Below, in pieces: positions 34,725 to 43,588 of a stretch of DNA of 64,000 nucleotides. The notes below the pieces were generated by a model that ran no database searches, had not been told where the DNA came from, and was given only the letters and a program-made list of their open reading frames with translations. The translations under genes were made by a program, and so were the position numbers. The first letter of the stretch is position 1. Every line of letters begins with the position of its first letter. The stretch is from Rhizobium phaseoli (GTDB lineage: Bacteria > Pseudomonadota > Alphaproteobacteria > Rhizobiales > Rhizobiaceae), in NCBI RefSeq assembly GCF_003985125.1, contig NZ_ML133576.1, forward strand, positions 94,597 to 158,596. The letters run 5' to 3'.

Positions 34725-35420
34725 ATGACAACGCACGACAATGACGCCTTCAAACCGATCGCGACGGTCGATCTCGCGATCTTCTCGCTGTCGCCGGACG
34801 GCCTCTCCGTGCTTCTCGTGCGGCGGGCGAACGCGCCCTTTTCCGGCGAATGGGCCTTGCCCGGCGGCTGGATCCATATCAATGAAGACGCCGATCTCGA
34901 GGCTGCGGCGCGGCGCGTGCTGAAGGAAAAGACCGGGGTCGAAACACCCTATCTCGAACAGCTGCAAACCAGGGGCAGCCGCGGCCGCGACCCGAGGGGC
35001 TGGAGCATCAGCATCGTCTATATCGCACTGCTTTCGGCCGATGACGTCGCCGAACGGCAGGATGAGATGGCCGGGGAGGCGGAATGGCGGCTAATCGAGG
35101 GGGAGGGCGTCGGCTTGTCGCTTGCCTTCGACCATCTATCGCTCTTGAAGGAGGCGCTCGGCCGCATCCGCAGCAAGGTCGAATATTCGAGCCTGCCCGG
35201 CCACTTGCTGCCGGCCCGCTTCACATTGAGCGAGCTGCAATCGGTCTATGAGCACCTGCTCGGCCGGAAGCTCGACAAGTCGGCCTTTCGAAAGCGCGTC
35301 GCCGAAGCCGATTTCCTGGAACGGATCGAGGGCGAAATGCGCCGGGCGAGCAACCGGCCTGCCCAGGTCTTCCGATTGAAGGACACCCGGTCGCTGGCGC
35401 TCTTCGACCGGACGATCTGA
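34725..35420 (+). CDS. nrtR: NrtR-type regulator (Nudix + winged helix)
   Basis: 231 aa. The N-terminal Nudix-like domain (about 10-140) has the box region LPGGWIHINEDADLEAAARRVLKEKTGV, degenerate in catalytic residues as in NrtR, and the C-terminal part (about 155-225; LLPARFTLSELQSVYEHLLG, then KRVAEADFLE) is the winged helix. NrtR represses NAD synthesis or salvage genes and is released by ADP-ribose or NAD-related ligands. ATG 34725 is used, not TTG 34683. The divergent NAD kinase-like/SPFH operon and two matching operators make it the likely regulator of both. Confidence 0.85.
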   Translation: MTTHDNDAFKPIATVDLAIFSLSPDGLSVLLVRRANAPFSGEWALPGGWIHINEDADLEAAARRVLKEKTGVETPYLEQLQTRGSRGRDPRGWSISIVYIALLSADDVAERQDEMAGEAEWRLIEGEGVGLSLAFDHLSLLKEALGRIRSKVEYSSLPGHLLPARFTLSELQSVYEHLLGRKLDKSAFRKRVAEADFLERIEGEMRRASNRPAQVFRLKDTRSLALFDRTI

Positions 35421-35503
35421 CACACCCGATCAGACGTTTGTCGCTGCTGCATCTTCCGGTCGAAGGCTCCGGACCTACCGCCTATTTTGTCAACGGCGGT
35501 GGC

Positions 35504-35528
35504 GGAACAATGACCTGCCGTCGTTGTT
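35504..35528 (+). promoter_or_regulatory. Candidate EcfG-type promoter for small secreted protein
   Basis: GGAAC (35504-35508), 16-bp spacer, TGTT (35525-35528), 45 bp before the start of the secreted protein gene. Fits GGAAC-N16-17-NGTT. Confidence 0.45.
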
Positions 35529-35572
35529 GTGGATAGGCCAAGAAGGCAAAGTTCCCCAAGGAGGAAATCGCA

Positions 35573-35893
35573 ATGCATATGAAACTCGTAGCAGCCTCGC
35601 TTTTTGCTCTGGGCATGGCCACGCCCGCTTTCGCCCAATCCAACCCGGCGCCGGCCGGGGCCACCATCGACAAGAACCAGGCCGATCAGGGTGGTGGCGC
35701 GACCAGCGACACGAAGGCCAAAAAGCCGATGGCAACCGACACCACCACGACCGGTTCCACGACCGGCGGCACGATGAAAATGGACAAGACCAAGTGCCCC
35801 AACCCGGTCGATAACTCGGCAAACCTCCAGACGCAGGGCGGCACGAGCAACGCCACGCCGATGGACGAAGCCTGCGCTGCACACAACAATTGA
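35573..35893 (+). CDS. Small secreted Thr/Gly-rich protein
   Basis: 106 aa. A signal peptide (KLVAASLFALGMATPAFA, cleavage near residue 21) is followed by a low-complexity Thr/Gly/Lys segment (about 45-70) and a short conserved-looking end with two Cys (KTKCPNPVDN... DEACAAHNN). I do not recognise a named family. ATG 35573 has AAGGAGG at 35558-35564. A strong terminator follows, and an EcfG-type promoter sits upstream, which suggests stress-regulated envelope function by inference only. Confidence 0.7.
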   Translation: MHMKLVAASLFALGMATPAFAQSNPAPAGATIDKNQADQGGGATSDTKAKKPMATDTTTTGSTTGGTMKMDKTKCPNPVDNSANLQTQGGTSNATPMDEACAAHNN

Positions 35894-35907
35894 GGAAACC
35901 CTAAGGG

Positions 35908-35933
35908 AAAAACCCCGCTTCGGCGGGGTTTTT
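35908..35933 (+). terminator. Rho-independent terminator of small secreted protein
   Basis: An 11-bp stem (AAAAACCCCGC / GCGGGGTTTTT) with a TTCG loop, 14 bp after the stop. Confidence 0.9.
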
Positions 35934-36090
35934 ACGCGTGTGTACCGCGCTTTCCGAAACTCTCACTTTCGAACATCGCAAGAATTCTGGTTGAATTGAC
36001 CAGAGCGCTCGGTCAAAGCTCCGGGAACAGGCATTTTGCGTTCAGCAACGCCATCCCAACTTGACTCCCGGCAAAACGATCGGTATCTAA

Positions 36091-36110
36091 TTGGGTAATC
36101 GATAACCCAA
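36091..36110. promoter_or_regulatory. LacI-type operator
   Basis: TTGGGTAATCGATAACCCAA is a near-perfect 20-bp palindrome (central ATCGAT, one mirrored mismatch pair) ending nine bases before the LacI GTG start. It fits autoregulation by the LacI protein; control of the ABC/GH32 genes would need a further site or read-through. Confidence 0.65.
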
Positions 36111-36119
36111 AGAGATCCC

Positions 36120-37124
36120 GTGACCGCCTCACTCAGCGACATAGCCATCCGCGCAGGTGTCTCCGTCAAGACGGTGTCTGGCGCACTGCATGGCGGCTCG
36201 GCGCGCATGTCGGAGGAAACCCGGCAACGGATCAAGGAAATTGCTGAGGAGCTCGGTTATGTCACCAACTTCGCCGCGCGCAGCATGCGGCAGGGCTGGA
36301 TGCCGCTCGTCGGCCTTGTCGCCGACGACCTGATCACCTCGCCTTTTGCGACCGAGATCATCAGGGGCCTCGATGGCGCCGTGCGCGCCGCCGACATGGC
36401 TGTCTTTGCCATGACGCTTGGCGGCCACAGGAGCATCGCCTCGATCCTCGACGAAATGCGACGTTTTCGCCCGCGGGCGATCGCCTATGCCGCGATGTAT
36501 CACAAGAGTGTCGACCTGCCGCGCGAATTTGCCGATGTCGTCGGCGTCATGATCAATTGCCGGGATGCCAACGACCGCGTCACCTCGCTGGTGCCCGATG
36601 AAACGGGGGCGGCGCTGGAGATTACCAACTATCTCATCGATGCCGGCCGCCGCAACATCGCCTTCATCAATCTGCCGGGGCTGCTCGCCGGCGAACTCCG
36701 GGAACTCGGTTTCCGGCGGGCGCTCGATCAAGCCGGCATCGACGGAGCCGGCGCCATCGTCCTGCCCGCCGTCAGCAAGGCGATCTACAGCGACCGGGCG
36801 CACAGCCTCGTGGCCACGCATGTGCAAGCGCTCATGAACGGTCCTCGGCGCCCCGATGCCATCCTGTGCGGCAATGACCGCGTGGCCATGGAGGTCTATG
36901 CCGCGCTGCGCCGCGAAGGGGCGGCCATTCCCGACGACGTTGCCGTTGCGAGTTTCGACAACCAGGTCGAGATCGCCTCGCGGCTCGACCCGCCGCTGAC
37001 CACGATGGCGCTTCCCCATCGCGCCATGGGCCGCCAGGCCGCGCAAATCCTGCTTGCCGAAGACCGGGCTCCGGTCGGGGTGCAGAAACTGCCGTTCCAG
37101 CTGGTGGAACGGGCATCGGTATAA
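36120..37124 (+). CDS. LacI-family regulator of the sugar locus
   Basis: 334 aa. The N-terminal HTH (LSDIAIRAGVSVKTVSGALHG) and hinge are followed by the periplasmic-binding-like effector domain (about 60-330) with DGTVR-free but typical VGLVADDLITSPFATEI start. GTG 36120 is the only sensible start, since the HTH begins within five residues. It should bind the palindrome just upstream and probably the downstream importer region. The 37-bp gap to the sugar-binding protein gene suggests co-transcription. The inducer is likely a fructan or sucrose-type sugar, given GH32. Confidence 0.88.
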   Translation: MTASLSDIAIRAGVSVKTVSGALHGGSARMSEETRQRIKEIAEELGYVTNFAARSMRQGWMPLVGLVADDLITSPFATEIIRGLDGAVRAADMAVFAMTLGGHRSIASILDEMRRFRPRAIAYAAMYHKSVDLPREFADVVGVMINCRDANDRVTSLVPDETGAALEITNYLIDAGRRNIAFINLPGLLAGELRELGFRRALDQAGIDGAGAIVLPAVSKAIYSDRAHSLVATHVQALMNGPRRPDAILCGNDRVAMEVYAALRREGAAIPDDVAVASFDNQVEIASRLDPPLTTMALPHRAMGRQAAQILLAEDRAPVGVQKLPFQLVERASV

Positions 37125-37161
37125 ATTGAAATAGGTACATTCAAATGGAGGAGGAATTCTA

Positions 37162-38454
37162 ATGGGTAAACGTTTACTTTGGTCTCTGGTCCTGTCCTCG
37201 GCACTATCCGGCATGGGCGCTCAGGCCGCGGAGAAAACCGTCATCCAGGTCATGCATCAGGGCGATCCCGGTTTTGTCGCCGCCTATGGCAAGGTCGCCG
37301 AGCGCTTCGAGGCCGCCAACCCCGATGTCGACGTCCAGTTCATCTACGCGCCGCACGATGCCTATAACGAGAAGTTCAGTGCCGCCGTCATGGCCAAGCA
37401 GCTGCCCGACGTGATGGAGCTCGATGCGCCGTTCCTCGCCAATTACGTCTGGTCGGGCTATCTTCAGCCCATCAAGCCGCTGATCGACAAGGATGTCCTT
37501 GAAGACATGACGGAGTCCAACATCGCCCAGGGCACATACCCGATCGACAAGGACCTCTATGCGATCGGCCTGACCGACTCCTCGGTCGTTCTTTACGGCA
37601 ACAAGAAATATCTGGAAGCGATCGGCGCCCGCATCCCGAAATCCGTCGACGATGCCTGGACCCGGGAGGAGTTCGAAACCTATCTCGAGAAGCTGTCGAA
37701 ACTCGACGGCGTGAAGTGGCCGATCGACACCTTCCGCGGCTACGGCATCAAGACCGAATGGATCACCTATGCCTATGGCCCGATCCTGCAATCGGCCGGC
37801 TGCGATCTCATCGACCGCAAGGCCTGGAAATCCGAGGGTACGCTCGATAGCGACGCCTGCGTCGATGCGCTGGCGATGATGCAGGAATGGGTCAAGAACG
37901 GCTGGGTCGTGCCGCAATCGGCCGGGACCAACCAGTTCTTCGCCGAAGGCAATCCGGCAGCACTGGCGCTTGGCGGACACTGGGTCTATGCCGAGGCCGC
38001 CGCGGCCATGAAGGACAACATCGTCGTGCTTCCGCTTCCGAAGTTCGGCGCCAAGGGCGCGAGCCCCGACGGCACCTGGATATGGGCGGTCACCAAGACG
38101 TCGGCCCATCCCGATATATCAGGCAAGTTCGTCAGCTTCCTGCTGAAGGACAAGGAGTTCCGCACTTACGTCGCCAGCCAGTCCGGCTATCCCGGCCTGA
38201 AGAGCTTCGCTGCCGAATCTCCGCTCTATGCCCCTGGTGGCCCGATGGCGATCGCCTTCGAGCAGGCATCGAAGACAGCCGTCGCCCGCCCGCCGCATCC
38301 TGCCTATCCGACCATCACCTCCGCCTTCATGCAGGCCGTCGACGAGGCCTTCAATGGCGGCGATCCGAAGGAGGCGCTGGCGTCCGCCGCCAAGAAGATC
38401 GACCAGGATATCGAGGACAACGACGGCTATCCGCCATTCGGCGACGAGCAATAG
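37162..38454 (+). CDS. ABC sugar-importer substrate-binding protein
   Basis: 430 aa, family 1 extracellular solute-binding protein. A signal peptide of about 22 residues ends at AQAAEK, so it is periplasmic. It has the usual two-lobed layout (TVIQVMHQGDPGFVAAYGKVAERFEAANPD at the start). GGAGGAGG lies just upstream. The two permease genes follow. With GH32 as last gene of the locus the ligand is probably a fructose-containing oligosaccharide. Confidence 0.9.
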   Translation: MGKRLLWSLVLSSALSGMGAQAAEKTVIQVMHQGDPGFVAAYGKVAERFEAANPDVDVQFIYAPHDAYNEKFSAAVMAKQLPDVMELDAPFLANYVWSGYLQPIKPLIDKDVLEDMTESNIAQGTYPIDKDLYAIGLTDSSVVLYGNKKYLEAIGARIPKSVDDAWTREEFETYLEKLSKLDGVKWPIDTFRGYGIKTEWITYAYGPILQSAGCDLIDRKAWKSEGTLDSDACVDALAMMQEWVKNGWVVPQSAGTNQFFAEGNPAALALGGHWVYAEAAAAMKDNIVVLPLPKFGAKGASPDGTWIWAVTKTSAHPDISGKFVSFLLKDKEFRTYVASQSGYPGLKSFAAESPLYAPGGPMAIAFEQASKTAVARPPHPAYPTITSAFMQAVDEAFNGGDPKEALASAAKKIDQDIEDNDGYPPFGDEQ

Positions 38455-38544
38455 GCATCATCGCCGCCAGGTCGCGGCCCGGCGATGTCTCCAGCAGATA
38501 TCGCCGGGCGGGACCGGCAGTCAGGTTGGGAAAGGAGGAGCCAT

Positions 38545-39483
38545 ATGGTCCTGCAGCAATCGACATCTTCGACCGTCGTTCGAAAGGCCTCGGCGCGCCG
38601 CCATGACAGGGGACGGCTGATGCAGGAAGCCGCCATGCTGGCGCCGGCCGTCATCCTGTTGACCCTCTTTCTGATCGTGCCGTTCCTTCTGTCCTTCTGG
38701 ACGGCGATGACCAACCAGCCGCTGGTGCCGCGGCCGACGCCCGTCCGGTTCGTCTGGTTCAACAATTTCATCCGTATCTTCCAGGACGATCTCTTCTGGA
38801 CGGCCCTTTGGAACGTCTCGCGCTTCACCTTCTGGATCATCCCGGCACAATGCGGCCTCGCCTTCGCGACGGCGCTGCTGCTTCACCAGAAGCTGCCGTT
38901 CCGCAATCTGTTGCGCGGCATGTTCTTCCTGCCGGCGATCACCTCGATGGTCGTCGTCTGCGTCATCTGGGGCACGCTGTTCCAGTATCCGACGGGCCCC
39001 TTCAACCAGATCCTCGGCTTCCTCTCCGGCGGCGCGATCCAGCCGATCGATTGGCTCGGCGATCCGCAATGGGCGATGTTTTCGCTCGTCCTGCTCTCGG
39101 CCTGGCAGGCCTACGGCTTCCAGATGATCGTCTATCTCGCCGGCCTTCAGGGCATTCCCGATGAACTCTACGATGCCGCCAAGATCGACGGCGCCAATGC
39201 TTTCCGCCGCTTCTGGCATGTGACCATGCCCGGCCTCAGGCCGACCCATGTCTTCGTTCTCGTGATCACCACCATCCAGGCCTTCAAGCTCTATACCCAG
39301 GTCGCCATTCTCACCCAGGGCGGGCCGAAGAGCAGCACCGAAACGGTGGTGCACTACATGGTTCGGGCCGGCTTCGAAGAGCAGAAGATGGGTTATGCCT
39401 CCGCCGTCTCGGTCATCCTGTTCGTGATCGTTCTCGTCATCGCGCTGATCCAGCGCCAGCTCCTGAGGCGCTTCGATGTCTGA
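38545..39483 (+). CDS. ABC sugar-importer permease 1
   Basis: 312 aa, six predicted transmembrane helices with the MalF-type EAA loop (DELYDAAKIDGANAFRRFWHVTMPGL) for contact with the ATPase. AAGGAGGAG at 38532-38540 supports ATG 38545; the frame beginning at 38485 is not used. It overlaps permease 2 by 8 bp. Confidence 0.9.
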   Translation: MVLQQSTSSTVVRKASARRHDRGRLMQEAAMLAPAVILLTLFLIVPFLLSFWTAMTNQPLVPRPTPVRFVWFNNFIRIFQDDLFWTALWNVSRFTFWIIPAQCGLAFATALLLHQKLPFRNLLRGMFFLPAITSMVVVCVIWGTLFQYPTGPFNQILGFLSGGAIQPIDWLGDPQWAMFSLVLLSAWQAYGFQMIVYLAGLQGIPDELYDAAKIDGANAFRRFWHVTMPGLRPTHVFVLVITTIQAFKLYTQVAILTQGGPKSSTETVVHYMVRAGFEEQKMGYASAVSVILFVIVLVIALIQRQLLRRFDV

Positions 39484-40369
39484 TCTCGCTCTCTCGATCC
39501 CTGAGGCCCGCGCCGCACGGCCCCGCTCAGCCACCAGGATTCTGCGCACCGTGCAGACCGTCAGCATCTTCATCATCGCATTGGTGATCGTCTCGCCTTT
39601 GCTGCTGCTGGTCGTCGCGAGCCTCAAGGACGACCGGTTCCAGATTCTCGCCGACATGGGCAGCTTCCGGGCCTTCTGGGTGTCGAACCCGACGCTTTCC
39701 AACTATGCCGAAGTCGGCCACCTCTCGGGCGAACTCGCCTTCGGGCGTTACCTCATCAACTCGCTGATCATCCTGATCACCACGGTCTGCTCCGGCCTGA
39801 TCGTCAATTCGATGGCCGGCTTCGTTCTCGCCTGGGGATCGCACAAGGGCCGCGCCGTCATTCTGTCCATCGTGATTGCGCTCTATGTGATCCCGCAGGA
39901 AAGCATCATCATGCCGCTGGTGATCATGGTCTCCAGAGCGGGTATGTCCGATACCTTCGCGGTGCAGATCGTGCCCTGGATCGCCAGCCCGCTTTACATC
40001 TTCCTGTTCTACCAGTTCTTCGCGCAGCTGCCGAAGGAGTTGCTGGAGGCGGCAGAGATCGACGGCGCCTCCTTTTTCCGGGCCTATCGCTCGATCTTCC
40101 TGCCGCTCAGCCTGCCGGCGCTCGCTACCGTCTCGATCCTCATGGGCATCGAGACCTGGAACCAGTATCTCTGGCCGATCCTCGTCACGCAGACCGATTA
40201 TGCCCGGCCGATCGCGGTGGCCATCGCCACTTTCTTCGGGCAGGACAGCATCTACTGGGATCGGGCGATGGCGGCCTCCGTTTTGATGATGATCCCGATT
40301 CTGGGGCTCTACCTCGCATTCCAGCGCTGGTTCGTGAGCTCCTTTATCGGCTCTGCCGTGAAAGGTTGA
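39476..40369 (+). CDS. ABC sugar-importer permease 2
   Basis: 297 aa MalG-type permease with six helices and the EAA loop KELLEAAEIDGASFFRAYRSIFLPLSLP. It begins inside the end of permease 1. No ATP-binding subunit follows; the importer probably borrows a shared ATPase encoded elsewhere, as many CUT1 systems do. Confidence 0.9.
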   Translation: MSDLALSIPEARAARPRSATRILRTVQTVSIFIIALVIVSPLLLLVVASLKDDRFQILADMGSFRAFWVSNPTLSNYAEVGHLSGELAFGRYLINSLIILITTVCSGLIVNSMAGFVLAWGSHKGRAVILSIVIALYVIPQESIIMPLVIMVSRAGMSDTFAVQIVPWIASPLYIFLFYQFFAQLPKELLEAAEIDGASFFRAYRSIFLPLSLPALATVSILMGIETWNQYLWPILVTQTDYARPIAVAIATFFGQDSIYWDRAMAASVLMMIPILGLYLAFQRWFVSSFIGSAVKG

Positions 40370-40373
40370 ATTG

Positions 40374-42092
40374 ATGACAAGCCAAGCGATTTCTCCGTCC
40401 GATGACGCGGGGCGGGAGACGATCAGCGCCGTCCTGCCCGCCGGGTCCACGATCCATGCCTGGATCAAGGCGTCGCATGGCGGCGCCGCAGGAAGGCTGA
40501 GCGTCTGCGTCGGCGGCGAGCTGTTCGCTGCCATCGACGTGTCGAATTCCGATGAATTCCAATTCCGGCGGCTGACGCTGGAAAGAGGCGGGGAGACCGC
40601 TTTCGCCTATGATCCCGTCACGACCGAACTCTCGGTCCTCTATGCTTTTGCCCAATCCCATGTGCTGGAAGACGGCATCCGGCTGCTTCACACCGGGCCT
40701 GCCAACGCCGCACCCGAGATTTCCGGCGGCTACCACTTCCGTCCGCCATTCGGCTGGATGAACGATCCCAACGGGTTTGGTCGTTTCGACGGCAGGCTGC
40801 ACCTCTTCTACCAGCATTATCCGCACAGCCTTCGCTGGAACAACATGCACTGGGGCCATGCGATCTCGGACGACTACCTTCGCTGGAAACATCTGCCGGT
40901 GTTTCTTCCTCCGTCGGACGAGGTTGCCGCACGGGCCGATGGGCGCGGCGGCGCATTTTCCGGCTCGGCGATCGCGCTCCCCGGCGAGGAAGCCGGCATT
41001 CGCATCTTCTTCACCGAGCACGTGAAGGATCGCAAACCGGAAGAGCAAGTTCAGCTTACCGCCGCCAGCCGCGACCTGGTGGCCGCCGAGCCGGCCAAGC
41101 TGATCCTGCCGGCGCGCCCCGCGGGCCTCGATCTGACGACCGATTTCCGCGATCCCTATGTCTTTAAGGGACCGGACGAGAAGTGGAAGATGCTGCTTGG
41201 GACCCGCGACCGTGAGGGCGGCGTCATTCTGCTCTATGAGACGGATGACCCGGCCGCGGCGGCGGGATGGACCTTCCTCGGCATGCTTCACCGCGAAAAC
41301 CGCTTCGGGATGACCGCAGCGGAGTGCCCCTGCATGGTGCCGCTCGACGGTGCCGCGAAGGATCCTTCGACGCGCTGGGCCCTGATCTTCGGCCTGCTGA
41401 CCAGCCGCGACCCGGTGACCGGCCGGCGCAACATGACGCTTGCCACCGTCGGCCGGTTCGATGGCCAGCGGTTTCTGGTGGAATTCGAACAGGAACTGGA
41501 TTTCGCTACCGATGCCTATGCTTTCCAGGCCTTCGTCGACGATGCCGGCCCGATCGGCATTGCTTGGCTTGCGAACTGGACGGATATATCAAGAGAACTC
41601 GACATGCCGACGGCGATGACCCTGCCGCGCCGGCTGGCTTTGCAAGGCGGTGCGCTGATCACGCCGCCGGTCTCAGCCGTCGAAAGCCTGCGGCAGCGCC
41701 GGCTGGATGCCGTAAGTCTTCTCGTTGGCGAGACCGTCGATCTCGCCAACGGCTCCGTCGAAATCCTGCTCACCCTCGGACAAGCCGGCAACGCTTTCCG
41801 CCTCGATCTCGAACATCCCGATGCGACGATCGCGGTTCAGTTGAACGACGAGGGGCTGAGCATTCCCTTCTCGGTGGCGAATGCCAAGGCATCGCCCCGC
41901 TATATCGCCGCCGGTGCACGCCCGTCGACCATCCGGATCTTTCTCGATGCGGGCTCGATCGAAGTCTTCGCCGACGATGGCCGCTGGACGGGAACCAAAC
42001 GGCTGCCCGGCTTCAAGGGGGTGAGCTCGGCGCGTCTGATCGCAGACGAGGGAAATGTAATCGCGGCCGAAATCTGGCAGCTCGGTCTTTGA
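40374..42092 (+). CDS. GH32 beta-fructosidase
   Basis: 572 aa glycoside hydrolase family 32. The nucleophile is Asp131 in WMNDPNGF, the transition-state Asp is in FRDPYVF, and the acid/base is in AAECPCMV. These hydrolyse beta-fructofuranosyl links in sucrose, inulin or levan. There is no signal peptide, so it acts in the cytoplasm on imported sugar. The first 120 residues precede the usual GH32 start and contain a beta-rich segment (AGSTIHAWIKASHGG) unlike typical GH32. It is the last gene of the LacI-ABC locus, four bases after permease 2. Confidence 0.9.
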   Translation: MTSQAISPSDDAGRETISAVLPAGSTIHAWIKASHGGAAGRLSVCVGGELFAAIDVSNSDEFQFRRLTLERGGETAFAYDPVTTELSVLYAFAQSHVLEDGIRLLHTGPANAAPEISGGYHFRPPFGWMNDPNGFGRFDGRLHLFYQHYPHSLRWNNMHWGHAISDDYLRWKHLPVFLPPSDEVAARADGRGGAFSGSAIALPGEEAGIRIFFTEHVKDRKPEEQVQLTAASRDLVAAEPAKLILPARPAGLDLTTDFRDPYVFKGPDEKWKMLLGTRDREGGVILLYETDDPAAAAGWTFLGMLHRENRFGMTAAECPCMVPLDGAAKDPSTRWALIFGLLTSRDPVTGRRNMTLATVGRFDGQRFLVEFEQELDFATDAYAFQAFVDDAGPIGIAWLANWTDISRELDMPTAMTLPRRLALQGGALITPPVSAVESLRQRRLDAVSLLVGETVDLANGSVEILLTLGQAGNAFRLDLEHPDATIAVQLNDEGLSIPFSVANAKASPRYIAAGARPSTIRIFLDAGSIEVFADDGRWTGTKRLPGFKGVSSARLIADEGNVIAAEIWQLGL

Positions 42093-42116
42093 TCTCGGCA
42101 TGAGCCGGTGCAAAGC

Positions 42117-42139
42117 ACGGCCGCCGGGAAGGCGGCCGT
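42117..42139. terminator. Bidirectional hairpin between convergent genes
   Basis: ACGGCCGCC / GGCGGCCGT with a 5-base loop, between the ends of GH32 and the DUF892 gene. No long T-run is present. Confidence 0.55.
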
Positions 42140-42155
42140 TGCTGAATGGACGAGC

Positions 42156-42659
42156 TCAGGCCGCCTTGCCTTTGCCTTTCACATTGGCCGAAGACTCGGC
42201 GATCCGTGAGAGCTTCTTGTCGGTTGCTTCTTCTTCGGCGAGCGTCGCCTGCAGCAGCGGCACGGCATCCCTGAGACCAAGCTGCTTTGCCCATGCGATC
42301 AGCGTCCCATAGCGGGCGATTTCATAATGCTCGACGGCCTGCGCCGATGAGATCAGGCCGGCATCGAGCGCGGGCGTGCCCTTGAACTCATCCATGATTT
42401 CTTCGGCCTCGGCGATGATGCCCTGAATGGCTTCGCAGGTCTTGCCGCGGGCCGGCTTGCCGATCATTTCGAAAACCTGTTCGAGACGCTCAACCTGGGC
42501 CTGGGTCTCGTCGCGATGCTGCAGAAACCCTGCCTTGCCCTCTTCCGATTGCGCGGCACGGGCCATCTTCGGCAAAGCCTTCAGGATCTGCTTTTCCGCA
42601 TAGTAGATGTCCTTGAGAGTATCGAGAAACAGATCATTCAAAGTCTTCTCGGTTGCCAT
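42156..42659 (-). CDS. DUF892 (YciE-like) ferritin-fold protein
   Basis: 167 aa four-helix bundle of the YciE/DUF892 family, from LNDLFLDTLKDIYYAEKQILKALPKM to EEEATDKKLSRIAESS. The Glu and His positions expected for a metal site (YAEKQI, HRDETQ, EHYEIARY) are present. These proteins are induced by stress or desiccation; the biochemical role is unclear. ATG 42659 has AGGAGG upstream. A strong general-stress-type promoter lies about 150 bp upstream on this strand. Confidence 0.86.
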   Translation of the reverse strand: MATEKTLNDLFLDTLKDIYYAEKQILKALPKMARAAQSEEGKAGFLQHRDETQAQVERLEQVFEMIGKPARGKTCEAIQGIIAEAEEIMDEFKGTPALDAGLISSAQAVEHYEIARYGTLIAWAKQLGLRDAVPLLQATLAEEEATDKKLSRIAESSANVKGKGKAA

Positions 42660-42808
42660 GTTGGTCCTCCTATGGCGTGCATGACGACAAACAACTCTCG
42701 CATCGGTCGGATGTTCCGATTGGAGATATGACGCCTCCGCGGCCGGAGGCGTCATCTCTATCCGGCCAAGGAAGAGGCCGGCCCGACAGCATCGGGCGGC
42801 GATGACCG

Positions 42809-42833
42809 AACGATTGCAAGAGGTGGTGGTTCC
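42809..42833 (-). promoter_or_regulatory. EcfG-type promoter of DUF892 gene
   Basis: On the minus strand GGAAC (42829-42833) and CGTT (42809-42812) are separated by 16 bp, exactly the EcfG consensus. The predicted leader is about 145 nt long. Confidence 0.65.
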
Positions 42834-42935
42834 ATTCGGCCGGCGGGAGTTGCCCGCCGCCCTCGGCGTCTGTCCGGTATCGTACGGCAACGAATAGGCA
42901 GTCAGCGACTTTCCTTCACATTCCGGGAGAAAAAA

Positions 42936-43463
42936 ATGACTTCCTTGTCCCCAGGACGCTCCGCGTCGCAATGTAAAGAAAAGTCCGCAATCGAGCTGGA
43001 GATCGTCGAACTGACACCGGCATTGCGCGCCTTTGCCCGACGGTTTCTGCGTAGCGAGGACGACATCGATGATCTTGTGCAGGAAACATTGCTCAAAGCA
43101 CTGAACTCGCTCCATCTCTATCAGCCCGGCACCTCACTTAAATCCTGGCTTTTCACCATTCTCCGAAATACGTTCTGCACTAATTATCGCCGCAAGAAGC
43201 GCGAGCCGTCGGGAATGGACGCCGCGATGGAGCAGGTCGCAATTGCGCCGACCCAGGAGTGGGTGCTGCGGGAACATGAGCTTCAGCGGGCGTTGACGCT
43301 TCTATCCGAGGACCGGCGTCGCGCGCTGACATTGGTAGCCGCCGGAACGAGCTATGAAGATGCCGCCAGAATGTGCGGGTGCCGGATCGGCACCTTGAAA
43401 AGCCGTGTCAGTCGTGCCCGCGAATCCCTGGTGGCGATGCTCGGAAACAACTTGGTCGACTGA
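42936..43463 (+). CDS. EcfG-type (general stress) sigma factor
   Basis: 175 aa ECF sigma factor with only regions 2 and 4. Region 2 (RAFARRFLRSEDDIDDLVQETLLKAL, then LHLYQPGTSLKSWLFTILRN) and region 4 (TSYEDAARMCGCRIGTLKSRVSRARESL) match the ECF15/EcfG group, which directs the alphaproteobacterial general stress response after PhyR releases it from NepR. No nepR or phyR gene is in the window, so this is probably a second EcfG copy that answers to regulators elsewhere. The start has GGGAG at 42924-42930. It stands among genes with matching promoters. Confidence 0.85.
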   Translation: MTSLSPGRSASQCKEKSAIELEIVELTPALRAFARRFLRSEDDIDDLVQETLLKALNSLHLYQPGTSLKSWLFTILRNTFCTNYRRKKREPSGMDAAMEQVAIAPTQEWVLREHELQRALTLLSEDRRRALTLVAAGTSYEDAARMCGCRIGTLKSRVSRARESLVAMLGNNLVD

Positions 43464-43494
43464 GCGCTGTTTCGCCGGCTTTGGCCTGTGAGGC

Positions 43495-43520
43495 GGAACA
43501 AAACGGCCGTGGTGCTGGTT
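43495..43520 (+). promoter_or_regulatory. Possible EcfG-type promoter of the P450 gene
   Basis: GGAAC (43495-43499), 17-bp spacer, GGTT (43517-43520), about 70 bp before the P450 start. Weaker match than the others because of the GGTT element. Confidence 0.3.
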
Positions 43521-43588
43521 CCAACCCAGCCGATAGGATCACTTCAGACCATCCGCTGCGGAGGGCCTGCTGCCGCCGATTGAATACC

